Part shown: piece after piece, positions 9,143-17,806 of the stretch | How the letters are laid out: the number at the start of each line of letters is the position of its first letter | How positions within the stretch are numbered: the stretch's first letter is position 1 | From: an uncultured Neomegalonema sp. | Lineage (GTDB): Bacteria > Pseudomonadota > Alphaproteobacteria > Rhodobacterales > Rhodobacteraceae | Length of the DNA: 64,000 bases | Direction: 5' to 3' | Assembly (NCBI GenBank): GCA_937995735.1 | Contig: CALKIZ010000003.1 | Coordinates: 124,001-188,000 of the forward strand | The notes under the pieces: generated by a model | The model's database searches: none | Seen by the model: the letters and a program-made list of their open reading frames with translations, nothing else | What the model was told of the DNA's origin: nothing | Program-made: the position numbers and the translations under genes

Positions 9143-10045
9143 ATGGAACTTTCCAGCCGAATGATGCTGTTTGCCCGTGTCGTTGACGAGGGCAGTTTAT
9201 CCGCTGCCGCCCGCACATTGAATCAATCGCCGTCGGCAGTCAGCAAACAAGTTTCGCACCTGGAAGACCATGTTGGTGTGCGTTTGCTCAACCGGTCATC
9301 CAGCGGCATAACGCTGACCGATGAGGGAGAACAATTTTATAAACGATGCGCTGAAATTGCCCGCAACGTAACCGAAGCCGAAGACATGATCGTCTCGCTA
9401 AGCGGTAAACCGCAGGGACGACTACATATTTTGTCTACGGTCGCGTTCGGCAAAGCGCAACTGATGCCGGTGCTACCTGCATTCCTGAAAAAATATCCTG
9501 ACGTTCAGATGAGTGTCGATTTTACGGACACGAAGCGCGACTTTACCGAAGATCGTATTGACCTTGGTATTCAGTTCAGTGAGCAAATCGAGGATCAATC
9601 GCTTGTTGCGCGCAAGCTTGCCCATAATAAACGCATTATTTGTGCGTCACCGGAATACCTTGCCGGGCATGGAACGCCAAAATCTATCGGGGATATGACA
9701 ACCCATAATTACCTTCGTCTTTCGACGGTCGAAAGCTGGAACGATTGGCATGTGACCGAGGTTGATGGTCGCCCGACACGCCTCCCAAGTAATATAGAGG
9801 TAAACAGCGCTGATGCAGTGTATCATGCCGCGCTAGCTGGTATCGGGATTGCGCGGTTATCCGAATATCTGATTGCACCCGACCTCGCTTCAGGTCGTCT
9901 CGTGCGAATTATGCCCGAGCATGAGGATAATAGTTCCAGCGTCTATGCCGTGTATTCCACACGCAGAAACTTATCACCCAAGGTCCGCGCGCTCATTGAC
10001 TTTCTTGTCGAAGCGTACGGACCCATCCCGCCATGGGAGCGATAA
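9143..10045 (+). CDS. LysR-family transcriptional regulator
   Basis: This 300-residue protein has the normal LysR length and layout. The N-terminal winged helix-turn-helix (SLSAAARTLNQSPSAVSK, residues 17-35) is followed by the dimer helix and a periplasmic-binding-like effector domain from about residue 90. The start has a GAGGAGAG Shine-Dalgarno sequence. It lies downstream of the sox/mttB/gst block on the same strand and converges on the SCO1-linked cassette, stopping 1 bp short of it. It may control the methylamine genes or an unlinked target. The inducer is not predictable. Confidence 0.9.
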   Translation: MELSSRMMLFARVVDEGSLSAAARTLNQSPSAVSKQVSHLEDHVGVRLLNRSSSGITLTDEGEQFYKRCAEIARNVTEAEDMIVSLSGKPQGRLHILSTVAFGKAQLMPVLPAFLKKYPDVQMSVDFTDTKRDFTEDRIDLGIQFSEQIEDQSLVARKLAHNKRIICASPEYLAGHGTPKSIGDMTTHNYLRLSTVESWNDWHVTEVDGRPTRLPSNIEVNSADAVYHAALAGIGIARLSEYLIAPDLASGRLVRIMPEHEDNSSSVYAVYSTRRNLSPKVRALIDFLVEAYGPIPPWER

Positions 10046-10046
10046 T

Positions 10047-10598
10047 TTATTCGAGATACCCTTGCGTGATCTCGGCCATCCGCTCCGGTGAAAGGATTGG
10101 CGGCATCATTGATTGTACAGCGCCGTCAGCACCAAGCAGATAGATAAAACTACCATGGGCATAAATCGGCCCGTCGATGTCTTCGCCGATCAGCTTGCTC
10201 TCAACCTTGTATGATTTTTGAGCGACCGCGAGAGCTTCATCACTGCCCGTGAGGGCAACAAGGTTTTTGTGAACCTTGGGCGCAGAAACTTTCAACGCAT
10301 CCGGTGTATCGCGCTTTGGATCAACGGTGATGAGAATTGGTTGGATATCGACACCATTCTCAGCGAGTAAATCCACCGCGTCAGCCATATTCGGCAGCGC
10401 GACGGTACAAATTGCCTGACACTCGGCGTACCCGAAAAACAGCAAAGCCGGTTTTCCATGAAAACTCTTATCCGTGCGTGTTTCGCCGGTCTGATCGATC
10501 AACTCGAACGGTCCGCCCACATCAAACGGTAAGGGCGACGCAGCGAAAGCTGGCGCTGTTGTAAACAGCGCCAGCGCAAGTGCCGGACCCCTCATCAA
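10047..10598 (-). CDS. SCO1/SenC-family copper/thiol protein
   Basis: SCO proteins are thioredoxin-like, periplasm-facing copper chaperones or thiol reductants used in cytochrome c oxidase CuA assembly. The 183-residue product has a signal peptide ending near AFAAS. It has the metal-binding CxxxC (ECQAIC, about residue 59-64) and the conserved distal histidine in YAHGSFIYLL. The start overlaps the stop of the upstream gene in an ATGA, so it is the last gene of a three-gene operon encoding exported proteins. No cytochrome oxidase genes are nearby, so the target is probably another metalloprotein. Confidence 0.87.
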   Translation of the reverse strand: MMRGPALALALFTTAPAFAASPLPFDVGGPFELIDQTGETRTDKSFHGKPALLFFGYAECQAICTVALPNMADAVDLLAENGVDIQPILITVDPKRDTPDALKVSAPKVHKNLVALTGSDEALAVAQKSYKVESKLIGEDIDGPIYAHGSFIYLLGADGAVQSMMPPILSPERMAEITQGYLE

Positions 10599-11194
10599 TA
10601 CTCTTCCTTGGCGAATTCGACATCAGCCGCCCGTCCAAGTCCGAGAAATCCCTCTTTTTCGATCTGTGCTTTGACTCGTGGGTCGCGGCGGAACCACGGA
10701 CCTTTACCTTTAGCACCGGGGTTTTTCTTGGCCCAGTCTTTGGTCCATTTGCTGGCTTTTTTCCAATCTCCGCCAGCAGAACGAATCCATTGAACCTGAT
10801 AAAGCTGTGCCGCGCCCTTCAGAGTGTCTTCATCACCGACAAACCAGCCGCGAACGTCAATAGTTTTACCGCAATGGGGGTGAAGGTCGGCAACAGCACC
10901 ATTAAAAGATTGCTGTAGGTTCTTCTGGGGATAAACCAGTTTTCCGTTATCGGCACGCAATAAGCCGAGCTGACGGTTGCCGGCACCGCAATTCGGAGGG
11001 CAATCGCCTGCTACTTCGCAGAGAAGATCGACAACCTTGGCGGAGAAACATTCTTTTTTCTGACCGGAAAGTCCCCAGCTTTTTGCTTCGCATTCCTCAG
11101 CTGCGTGAGCCGGTGAAGATACAAAGGCCGGAGCGGTTACGAATGAAGGGGCCACCAGCAAAGCAGCCATTAGTGCAATACGTTTCATGCTCAT
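10595..11194 (-). CDS. exported cysteine-rich protein, unknown family
   Basis: This 199-residue protein has a clear signal peptide (MKRIALMAALL..., cleavage near AHAAEEC). The mature part begins with several cysteines (EECEAKSW, KKECFSAK, LLCEVAGDCPPNCGAG) and HPHCGKT further on, which suggests disulfides or a metal site. A Lys/Trp-rich C-terminal part follows. It shares 4 bp with the genes on each side, so it belongs to an operon with a second exported protein and a SCO-like protein. I do not recognise the family. A periplasmic redox or copper role is inferred from the SCO neighbour. Confidence 0.75.
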   Translation of the reverse strand: MSMKRIALMAALLVAPSFVTAPAFVSSPAHAAEECEAKSWGLSGQKKECFSAKVVDLLCEVAGDCPPNCGAGNRQLGLLRADNGKLVYPQKNLQQSFNGAVADLHPHCGKTIDVRGWFVGDEDTLKGAAQLYQVQWIRSAGGDWKKASKWTKDWAKKNPGAKGKGPWFRRDPRVKAQIEKEGFLGLGRAADVEFAKEEY

Positions 11195-11661
11195 TCTCCT
11201 TTCAGTGCCTTACGGTCTTTTTTCGGGATCGCAAAGCCGGGAACGATACCGAAATCTTCGTGGTTGAGGTTTGCCACGCCGAGATTTGATTTCACTTCGG
11301 ATACCACAAGGTATTTTAGCCCGTCACGCTCATAGACAGTGCCTTCTGCTTCGATGGTGTCATTGGTCAATTCAACGAAGCTGTCCCCACCTGCAGAAGC
11401 ATCGTCTTCAGGCAATTTGAGGATCATGTAGACATCGCCATCTTCGCCAAGCATTCCCACCGGAATACCGCCCGCTGCGCACCAGATTGCGCAGGTATGG
11501 TGCGCTGAGCCGACAACGGCTTCAGGGCCACCCATGACGCCTGAAAAATAGCACCAGGTATCAATCAACTCACCCTTAAGTGAAACTTTTTTGCCTTCAG
11601 TTGCAGCGTTCGCTCCCAGTGGGGCAAGCGCTACGAGTGCGGCAAGCAATGCAATCCGCAT
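11191..11661 (-). CDS. exported protein with conserved Cys/His core, unknown function
   Basis: This is the first gene of the SCO-linked operon and encodes 156 residues. A signal peptide (MRIALLAALVALAPLGANA) precedes a domain with GELIDTWCYFSG and, further on, SAHHTCAIWCAAGGIPVG. These are clustered cysteines and histidines typical of a small metal-binding or redox fold. The strand-rich rest has no recognised name. The stop overlaps the next start by 4 bp. It may bind copper or another metal handled by the SCO protein, but this is inference from the residues and neighbours. Confidence 0.75.
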   Translation of the reverse strand: MRIALLAALVALAPLGANAATEGKKVSLKGELIDTWCYFSGVMGGPEAVVGSAHHTCAIWCAAGGIPVGMLGEDGDVYMILKLPEDDASAGGDSFVELTNDTIEAEGTVYERDGLKYLVVSEVKSNLGVANLNHEDFGIVPGFAIPKKDRKALKGE

Positions 11662-11900
11662 AGCCTAATCTCCTTGTTTGTATTTTTTCAGCGTGGCCGA
11701 AATCAGCTGTACTGTCACATCACGTTTTTTGGAAGAGTAATGCGCATACGTTCTGTAAAGGCGCAATATGCCCTCATTGCTGTTCACCATACAATTTTGC
11801 GGTCGGGTGCTTGTGCAGCAGATTACTTGCCGTTACGTTAGGTGAAATCCTACCACGAGCTAACAGTGCTCGCAGTAGAATAATAAATAAAAATAGAGAT

Positions 11901-14411
11901 TTAACTGCGCATCCGCGAGCCATTCGGATCGAACAGCGGTGTTTCTTCGATACGTGCCTTGCGGCGTTTGCCGAGGATTTCGATTTCAAAGCCATCGTCG
12001 GCAGTGTCCCCAGCAACATTCTTATTCACATAACCCATCGCCACCGATTTGCCCGCTGCATGGGCAAAGCCGCCAGATGTAACCCAGCCAACCGCTGTAT
12101 CATTGCCATTGTGATAAATCGGTTCATCGCCAATAGGATCGGCATCCTCTGCATCGACCACAAAGGCTTTCAAGCGCAGTTTTCCTCCATCAACTTTTGC
12201 TTTTTCGAAAGCGGCCCGTCCAATGTAATCGGCCTCTTTCTTTGTCGAACAAAAGCGATCTAATCCACATTCTACTGGCGAATAGATCGGACGGTATTCG
12301 CGGCCCCATGTCCCGAACTTTTTCTCAAGGCGCAGGGAAAGGAATGCCCGCAAACCAACGTTGCGAATGCCATGATCTTTGCCGTGTTCGTGCAGCAGAT
12401 CATAAATCGTACGTTGGTATTCCGGCTTCATCCAGATTTCATACCCAAGGTCACCCGTAAAGCTGACCCGTCCGACAATACAAGGGATGCCGTCGAGCGT
12501 CATATCGCGGATATCCATGAACTTCATGGCGTCATGCGAGACATCTTCATCTGCCAGTGCCGCAAGCAAATCGCGCGATTTCGGGCCGGAAATCGAAAGA
12601 CCGCACATGGCAAGGCCCAATGCGTCGATTTGAACCGAGCCATCATCCGGCAAGTGCTGCAGGAACCAACGCATATGATACGTTTCGGCATTACCAGCAC
12701 CAAGAATTAGGAAGCGCGGGCCTTCATCTGCCGCTGTGAGCGGATTGCCATCCCCAATCGCGGCGCTGCCTTCCGATGAACCGGCTTTCGGTTTGGTCAG
12801 GTTCGCGAGCGAGAAATCACCGATGACATTGCCGTCTTCTTTCAGCATGGGTGCGAGTGTCATGCGGCCCGGCTTTGGAATACGGCAGGCGAGCATCTTA
12901 TCGAGCCACGCTTCGGCACCTGCCCCTGTGATGATATATTTTGCGAAGCCGGACGCTTCGACAAGGCCGACGCCCTCGCGCAATGCATTACATTCTTTGC
13001 CCACATGCTCGAAATCGGCAGAACGGCGGAAGCTGTGCTCGTCTTTGATGCCCTCGGGCGCATACCATAGCGGCACTTCAAGCCCCCAGGAATCGCCCAT
13101 TTGCGCGCCTTCTGCCAGCAACTTGTCATAAATTGGTGTTGTTTTGCCGGGGCGCGCTGCCCAAAGTTCTTCGTTCGGGAATTTGATCTGGAAGCGGCGG
13201 GAATAGTTCTCGCGCACTTTCTTGTTGGCGTATTTCATCGTGGTCCAATCGCCATAGCGGGCGATGTCCATTGCCCAGATGTCCGCACCCGGATCGCCAT
13301 GGATCATCCAATTCGCAAGCGAAAGACCGACACCGCCGCCTTGCGAGAAACCAGCCATGATCGCGACCGCACACCAGTATCCCGGCATTCCACGCATTGG
13401 ACCGATCATCGGATTTCCGTCCGGCCCGAAAACAAAAGGTCCGTTCACAGCCTGACGCACACCTGCTTCAGCATAGTCAGGGAAGTGTTCGAAAATCTTC
13501 TCAAGGCTCGGCATGATCCGGTCGTAATCGGGTTCAAGCAGTTCCGAGCCAAAGTTCCACGGCGTTTCAGAGGGCATCCATGGCTGACAGTTTTTCTCAT
13601 ACGTTCCGATCAACACGCCATCGCGTTCTTGGCGGGTGTAAAGCTCGGCGGAGAAATCGACCGCGTGACCAACTTCGCGGCCTGTGCGGTCATTGAATTC
13701 TTTCACGCCCGGAATTGCGTCGGTCAGCAGGTAGTGGTGCTCCATTGCGAGGATTGGTAGTTCCAGTCCCGCCATTCGGCCTACTTCACGCGCCCAAAGG
13801 CCGCCTGCGTTGACGACGTTTTCCGTGTGAATATTGCCTTGGTTGGTGACAACCGTCCACGTGCCGTCCCCGTTGGGATAGGTATCTTCAACCTTCACCT
13901 TCTCATGAATGGCCGCGCCGAGCTTTTTGGCGGATTTAGCGTAGGCGTGAGTGACGCCGTAAGGGTCAAGGTGTCCATCGAGCGGATCATAAATCGCACC
14001 GACGAATTTTGACTTATCGAAAAACGGGTTCACTTCGGCGGCTTCATCAAGGCTCATTTCCCGCAGGTCGAGGCCGAGATACTTACCCCGCGCAAGCGAC
14101 ATGCGCAGCCATTCCATGCGCTGTTCGTCAGCGGCCAGCATTACACCGCCGGTTTGGTGAACGCCGCAAGATTGTCCCGAAAGCTCTTCGATCTCTTTAT
14201 AAAGGTCGATGGTGTATTTCTGGAGTTTGGCTACGTTGGGATCACCGTTGATCGTATGGAAACCCCCGGCAGCGTGCCATGAAGAGCCGCACGTTAGGAC
14301 ATCGCGCTCTAGCAGCATGATGTCAGTCATCCCGCCTTTTGCGAGGTGGTAAAGTACCGAACACCCGACAACGCCGCCGCCGATTACAACTGCCTGAGCC
14401 GTATTTTTCAT
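11901..14411 (-). CDS. dimethylglycine/sarcosine dehydrogenase-like FAD protein, copy 1
   Basis: This 836-residue flavoprotein has the two-part layout of dimethylglycine and sarcosine dehydrogenases. An N-terminal DAO-type FAD domain carries the Rossmann motif VIGGGVVGCSVLYHLA and the SSWHAAGG segment, whose histidine is the covalent FAD site in mammalian DMGDH. A C-terminal GcvT-type folate domain follows (VEASGFAKYIITG, SFTGDLGYEIW). It would demethylate an N-methyl glycine and give 5,10-methylene-THF. The MFS gene lies 117 bp upstream on the same strand. Exact substrate (dimethylglycine, sarcosine or other) cannot be read from sequence. Confidence 0.87.
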   Translation of the reverse strand: MKNTAQAVVIGGGVVGCSVLYHLAKGGMTDIMLLERDVLTCGSSWHAAGGFHTINGDPNVAKLQKYTIDLYKEIEELSGQSCGVHQTGGVMLAADEQRMEWLRMSLARGKYLGLDLREMSLDEAAEVNPFFDKSKFVGAIYDPLDGHLDPYGVTHAYAKSAKKLGAAIHEKVKVEDTYPNGDGTWTVVTNQGNIHTENVVNAGGLWAREVGRMAGLELPILAMEHHYLLTDAIPGVKEFNDRTGREVGHAVDFSAELYTRQERDGVLIGTYEKNCQPWMPSETPWNFGSELLEPDYDRIMPSLEKIFEHFPDYAEAGVRQAVNGPFVFGPDGNPMIGPMRGMPGYWCAVAIMAGFSQGGGVGLSLANWMIHGDPGADIWAMDIARYGDWTTMKYANKKVRENYSRRFQIKFPNEELWAARPGKTTPIYDKLLAEGAQMGDSWGLEVPLWYAPEGIKDEHSFRRSADFEHVGKECNALREGVGLVEASGFAKYIITGAGAEAWLDKMLACRIPKPGRMTLAPMLKEDGNVIGDFSLANLTKPKAGSSEGSAAIGDGNPLTAADEGPRFLILGAGNAETYHMRWFLQHLPDDGSVQIDALGLAMCGLSISGPKSRDLLAALADEDVSHDAMKFMDIRDMTLDGIPCIVGRVSFTGDLGYEIWMKPEYQRTIYDLLHEHGKDHGIRNVGLRAFLSLRLEKKFGTWGREYRPIYSPVECGLDRFCSTKKEADYIGRAAFEKAKVDGGKLRLKAFVVDAEDADPIGDEPIYHNGNDTAVGWVTSGGFAHAAGKSVAMGYVNKNVAGDTADDGFEIEILGKRRKARIEETPLFDPNGSRMRS

Positions 14412-14479
14412 GAGAGCACTCCGCTAAATCTTTGAGATTAGCTGACCCCACTGCCTCAGACCTAGCAACCCCCAAAGCG

Positions 14480-14508
14480 ACCTGTTTTTGTCGCGGATGT
14501 CCTCTTGC
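14480..14508. promoter_or_regulatory. GCGAC/GTCGC inverted repeat upstream of DMGDH copy 1
   Basis: The sequence GCGAC-N8-GTCGC, followed by GGATGTCC, lies about 70-95 bp upstream of the DMGDH-like start. On the minus strand it reads TCCGCGACA, close to TTCGCGACA in the soxG-mttB gap. It may be a shared operator of methylamine genes. Evidence is weak. Confidence 0.3.
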
Positions 14509-14528
14509 TGTGATCTGGCGAAGAAACG

Positions 14529-15800
14529 TTATGAAGTTTGCGGCGCATTATTGCGGAACGGTCCACGCCAGAGCAGCAGTAAGGCTATGATTTTGATCAG
14601 GCACGGAATCGTCGCATAAGCGAGGCTGAGAGCGATCAAAGCTGTCCGGTCATTATCACCCGCTGGCACAAAACCAATCGCCCCTAAAATTGGGAAAACA
14701 ATCGCAGAACCCAGCGCAAGCGCCGCTTTCGCCTCGAACGCCAGTACGCCAAAATGAGCCGCCGCGCGATCTTCGCGCGTTTCCGCTTGCAGGCGGTCGG
14801 CCAGAATTGACGGTGGCAAAACCAGATCAGCCCCAAAGCAAACCCCTGACAGCGCGCAGATAATGACGAATGGAATTATATCGCCTGCGCCCAAAAGGGA
14901 TGCTGAGATAAAGCTGACGATGGCCAAAGCCATAGAGATAGCCCAAGCACGGGTCTTGCCGGTTTTCGTACTGACCCGGCGCCAAATTGCCGTGCCGATG
15001 GCTCCGGCGATGAAATAGGTCAGCAGGAACAGCCCGGCATATGCCTCAGCGTCGAGCCTGTCGCGGATGAAGAACAGCACTAGCAGCGCGGGAATAGACG
15101 AGGCTAGCATACTGACGCCGTACACCATAAAGAACCACCGCGTCTCGGCAGAAGCCGTTTCGAGGATTTGCCACAAAGAACCGCTCGATGCGCTCGGTTG
15201 ACTGCCGAGTGGGGTGCGCTTTTTCCACCATGCAAAAGGCGTCATCGCACAAACCATGAAGGCCATGAGCATGACACTGACCCAGAAAAACGCGCTCGGA
15301 GCAGACATTGATTGCGTCAGAACACCGGGTGCAGTGACCGCCAGCATCAGACCGATAAGTCCGAAAGCCTCGCGAATACTCACGATCCGTGTTTTTTCAT
15401 GCTCGTCCGAAGACCAAACCGCTCCGTCCGCATTCAGTGAGATGCTCAGAACGCTATAGGCCGATGTCGCGAGCAGCATCATGATGCAAAACCACAAAAG
15501 CGGCGGGCCGAGCGGCTGAAACAAAGCTGCAAAAGCGATAATCAATACGGCGCTTGCAGCGATCATGATTTTCAGGCGATACGCCGCAAATCTATCGCTG
15601 AGCGTTCCAATCAACGGGTCTTGCACAGCGTCAAATAATCTAAGCGCCAACAGGACAACGCCGATGGCCCCGAGGGACACACCAAACTCTGTCGCATAAT
15701 AGTCGGGCGCATGGATATAGAGCGGCAAGCCCGCAAACGCGACGGGCAGGGCCAATCCGCCATAGGCAAATAAATCCTTTTTCGGCAGATGCTTGGTCAT
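14529..15800 (-). CDS. MFS transporter, GPH (MelB-like) type
   Basis: The 423-residue protein is hydrophobic throughout, with about 12 transmembrane helices. Its N-terminal region matches the glycoside-pentoside-hexuronide:cation symporter branch (PDYYATEFGVSLGAIGVVLL and RLFDAVQDPLIGTLSDRF, the usual loop 2-3 Asp motif). Members of this branch move sugars or other small organic solutes with a cation. It lies upstream of the DMGDH-like gene on the same strand with a 117-bp gap, so it may import a related substrate, but families of this type are broad. yigZ starts divergently at 15899. Confidence 0.85.
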   Translation of the reverse strand: MTKHLPKKDLFAYGGLALPVAFAGLPLYIHAPDYYATEFGVSLGAIGVVLLALRLFDAVQDPLIGTLSDRFAAYRLKIMIAASAVLIIAFAALFQPLGPPLLWFCIMMLLATSAYSVLSISLNADGAVWSSDEHEKTRIVSIREAFGLIGLMLAVTAPGVLTQSMSAPSAFFWVSVMLMAFMVCAMTPFAWWKKRTPLGSQPSASSGSLWQILETASAETRWFFMVYGVSMLASSIPALLVLFFIRDRLDAEAYAGLFLLTYFIAGAIGTAIWRRVSTKTGKTRAWAISMALAIVSFISASLLGAGDIIPFVIICALSGVCFGADLVLPPSILADRLQAETREDRAAAHFGVLAFEAKAALALGSAIVFPILGAIGFVPAGDNDRTALIALSLAYATIPCLIKIIALLLLWRGPFRNNAPQTS

Positions 15801-15898
15801 GAACGGTCCTTGCGTCGTTATCAGTGCAAAGATGTATCGCCAGCCACTCGTATCAACTGCCCTATTGCGATCCCTCTGCTGTATTGTATGCCCTTGGA

Positions 15899-16480
15899 AT
15901 GTCTCTGTTCACGCCCTCACAGGAAATCTCTGCACAAACGCTCATCAAAGGCTCGCGCTTTATTGCGCACCTGATCCCCTTGGCAGAATGGGAGAGACGG
16001 CTTGCCGGGTTGGGCGAAGAACACCGCAAGGCAAGTCACATCTGCACGGCGACCCGCGAAGTTGCGCCGGACAATTCGATCAATGACCGCGCGCGCGATG
16101 ATGGCGAGCCGGGCGGCACGGCAGGGCGGCCTATGCTCGCGGTTCTTGTGGGAGCGAATATTGTCGATGCCGGTGTCGCCGTGGTGCGATACTTTGGCGG
16201 AACGAAACTCGGGACCGGAGGCTTGGCCCGCGCCTATGGCGGTGCAGCGGCGGAAGCGGTGGCGGTTGCGCGATTGGTGGAATGGCATCGCATCGCCACG
16301 CGGCGGCTTCGCGCGGGTTTTTCTGATGCAAGCACCCTGGAGCAATTGGTCGCCGCTCTGCCACTGACCGTTACGGACCGGCTTTATGACGAGACGGGCA
16401 CTGCGTTGATTGTAGAAGGCCCGGAGGCCGCGCTAAATAATCCGGCGTTGGCGGCGTTCATCGACAGTAAAAAACCGTAG
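15899..16480 (+). CDS. yigZ: YigZ/IMPACT family protein
   Basis: The 193-residue product carries the UPF0029/IMPACT N-domain with its signatures NDRARDDGEPGGTAGRPML and VVRYFGGTKLGTGGL. YigZ relatives are linked to translation and ribosome stress, but the molecular function is unsettled. The start is placed at 15899 (MSLFTPSQ); the frame extends upstream to 15824 but adds residues unlike the family. The 3' end flows into the repeat-rich junction with uvrB. A degenerate copy of its last bases and downstream flank recurs at about 18066. Confidence 0.9.
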   Translation: MSLFTPSQEISAQTLIKGSRFIAHLIPLAEWERRLAGLGEEHRKASHICTATREVAPDNSINDRARDDGEPGGTAGRPMLAVLVGANIVDAGVAVVRYFGGTKLGTGGLARAYGGAAAEAVAVARLVEWHRIATRRLRAGFSDASTLEQLVAALPLTVTDRLYDETGTALIVEGPEAALNNPALAAFIDSKKP

Positions 16481-16517
16481 TCCCATATTTTTGTCTTATG
16501 TAACTCTCGCCGGAATT

Positions 16518-16608
16518 GTCATACCCCGCGCAGGCGGGGTATCCATAGATTGCTTGAGACTGTCACGTCAAAATTTGGCGTGGATTGTCCGCCGTCGCGG
16601 ACAATGAC
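16518..16608. repeat. REPIN-like element R1 (91 bp)
   Basis: A 91-bp element with two hairpins in inverted order. It reads GTCAT, a C/G-rich hairpin, ATCCA, a spacer of about 40 bp, TGGAT, a second hairpin (GTCCGC/GCGGAC), then ATGAC. The outer ends are inverted (TTGTCAT and ATGACAA). Six copies of exactly this length occur between 16.5 and 18.6 kb. It starts about 37 bp after the yigZ stop. Confidence 0.85.
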
Positions 16609-16664
16609 AAAGCTATTTTACAGCTTCTTCTTCGGCCATAATTCCATCCCGCCCTTATCGTTCC

Positions 16665-16755
16665 GTCATACTCCGCGCAGGCGGAGTATCCATTCCCCGG
16701 TACGCGAGGTCTGGATATTTGGAGAGATGGATTATCCGCCTACGCGGACAATGAC
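16665..16755. repeat. REPIN-like element R2 (91 bp)
   Basis: Same bipartite design and length as R1. The stems read CTCCGC/GCGGAG and GTCCGC-like. The central spacer (ATTCCCCGGTACGCGAGG) differs from the other copies. It abuts the 3' end of the GIY-YIG gene, whose stop codon lies 16 bp away. Confidence 0.85.
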
Positions 16756-16771
16756 CGGGGTTGAGGCCATC

Positions 16772-17080
16772 TCAAATCAGGCTGTTATAGAGATCGTCCC
16801 AGCGAGGATTATCGCGCTCGATCAGATTGATCTTCCATTCGCGGTTCCATTTTTTGAGCCGCTTTTCCCGCCGGATAGCATTTTCCGGGTTATCGAAAAT
16901 TTCGAAATGGACGAGTCTGGTAACGTTGTACTTTGCCGTGAAAGAGCTTGGGTTGATGTGCTTGCGATGTTGATAAACTCGACCGATCAAGTCGCTCGTA
17001 ATCCCGACATACAAGGTTCCGTTTTGACCACTGGCAAGGATGTAAACGAAATATTGTTTGCCGGTCACACCGTGTCTCAC
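16772..17080 (-). CDS. GIY-YIG nuclease domain protein
   Basis: This is a stand-alone GIY-YIG domain of 102 residues, like the YhbQ/COG2827 group. The variant signature reads YFVYIL ... TLYVGITSDLIGRVYQHR, with the catalytic-type Arg and the later Glu in AIRREKRLKKW. Such domains make single-strand or double-strand cuts with one metal. The gene is bracketed closely by REPIN-like elements: R2 is 16 bp past the stop and R3 ends 12 bp before the ATG. Two truncated copies of its 3' end recur at 18208 and 18386. A role in spreading or processing the repeats is a hypothesis. Confidence 0.85.
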   Translation of the reverse strand: MRHGVTGKQYFVYILASGQNGTLYVGITSDLIGRVYQHRKHINPSSFTAKYNVTRLVHFEIFDNPENAIRREKRLKKWNREWKINLIERDNPRWDDLYNSLI

Positions 17081-17092
17081 AATCCGCTATAT

Positions 17093-17183
17093 GTCATACT
17101 CCGCGAATGCGGAGTATCCACTCACCAATTTAGAAAGTCAGAACCAATCGCGGAATGGATTGTTCGCCTGCGCGGATAATGAC
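17093..17183. repeat. REPIN-like element R3 (91 bp)
   Basis: Same layout as R1 with stems CTCCGC/GCGGAG and CGCC-type. It lies 12 bp upstream of the GIY-YIG start. Its right edge continues directly into a copy of the uvrB 3' end (17184-17235), just as R6 does at the real uvrB. Confidence 0.85.
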
Positions 17184-17235
17184 AAAGTTATTTCACCGCA
17201 TCTTTTTCTTACTCTTTTCCCGATAACTCCACGCC
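17184..17235 (-). pseudogene. duplicated 3' end of uvrB
   Basis: About 50 bp (AAAGTTATTTCACCGCATCT... to CGATAACTCC) match the real uvrB end at 18564-18616 with few changes. In both places the segment directly follows a REPIN-like element. The match stops abruptly after that. It is a fossil of a duplication of the yigZ-uvrB junction. Confidence 0.75.
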
Positions 17236-17245
17236 AATAGGCCCC

Positions 17246-17261
17246 CTCGGACCGATCCGAG
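17246..17261. terminator. GC-rich hairpin after the SOS-promoter gene
   Basis: CTCGGA-N4-TCCGAG lies just after the stop of the minus-strand gene at 17266. There is no T-run on either side, so termination strength is doubtful. Confidence 0.3.
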
Positions 17262-17265
17262 ACGA

Positions 17266-17787
17266 CTAAAAACAGACACGACCAAAAAGCAGCGTTCCGG
17301 GTGGCGGCTCGATCTTTGGCACGTTGCTGTTCGGCACCAATGAACACGCACGTGCATCGGAAGACTGATTCCATGCAGGCCGCACCACCGCCTCTTTCGG
17401 GCAGAGCCGCCACAGCAACCGACGCCCCGCCAGCGGTAAGTCTTTCAACACTCGCCGCAAGGCCCGCATCCGGCGCAACAGCGAAGCCGTCGATGGCACT
17501 TCGCCTTGAGGATTGCATGTCGATGCGACAGGTGCATCCTTTCGCAAATCAGGCAAAACCTCCGCCGCCTGAAGCCGCGCCGACATCTGCACCATATAAT
17601 GTGCGGCCAGTTCGGCACGGGTCACAACATCCGACAGAAACGCACGAAACCATCGCGGCATCGGCACAGCGAGCGGCGCAACAGACATCAGCGCCACAAG
17701 CCCGAACCACCCCGTCAAAAGACGAAGCAAGCGGACCCGCTGCGCTTCCAATGCCCGTTCCAAATCCACTGTCGCTGCTTTCTCCAT
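17266..17787 (-). CDS. small membrane protein with SOS promoter, unknown family
   Basis: This 173-residue protein has one or two hydrophobic stretches near the N-terminus (residues 20-42, LLTGWFGLVALMSVAPLAVP). Helical and Arg/Leu-rich segments follow (RRMRALRRVLKDLPLAGRRL) and the tail is Pro-rich. I do not recognise it. The start at 17787 follows a TTGACA-N17-TTATTT promoter with an overlapping GAACN7GAAC LexA box, which argues that it is real. The frame continues upstream to 18015 without a plausible start. Small SOS membrane proteins such as SidA and DidA of Caulobacter block cell division; a similar role here is only a hypothesis. The ORF on the other strand is low-complexity and rejected. 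Confidence 0.7.
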   Translation of the reverse strand: MEKAATVDLERALEAQRVRLLRLLTGWFGLVALMSVAPLAVPMPRWFRAFLSDVVTRAELAAHYMVQMSARLQAAEVLPDLRKDAPVASTCNPQGEVPSTASLLRRMRALRRVLKDLPLAGRRLLWRLCPKEAVVRPAWNQSSDARACSLVPNSNVPKIEPPPGTLLFGRVCF

Positions 17788-17791
17788 AAAA

Positions 17792-17806
17792 GAACAATAA
17801 GCGAAC
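17792..17806 (-). promoter_or_regulatory. LexA box (GAACN7GAAC)
   Basis: GAAC-AATAAGC-GAAC on the plus strand equals GTTCN7GTTC on the coding strand. This direct repeat is the established alphaproteobacterial LexA site. It lies directly downstream of the -10 element, where LexA would block transcription. Confidence 0.8.

Noticed and set aside
17301..17789. 162-residue plus-strand ORF over the SOS gene
   Set aside because: Low-complexity Ala/Pro/Thr composition, no Shine-Dalgarno, and the minus strand has a clear promoter and LexA box.
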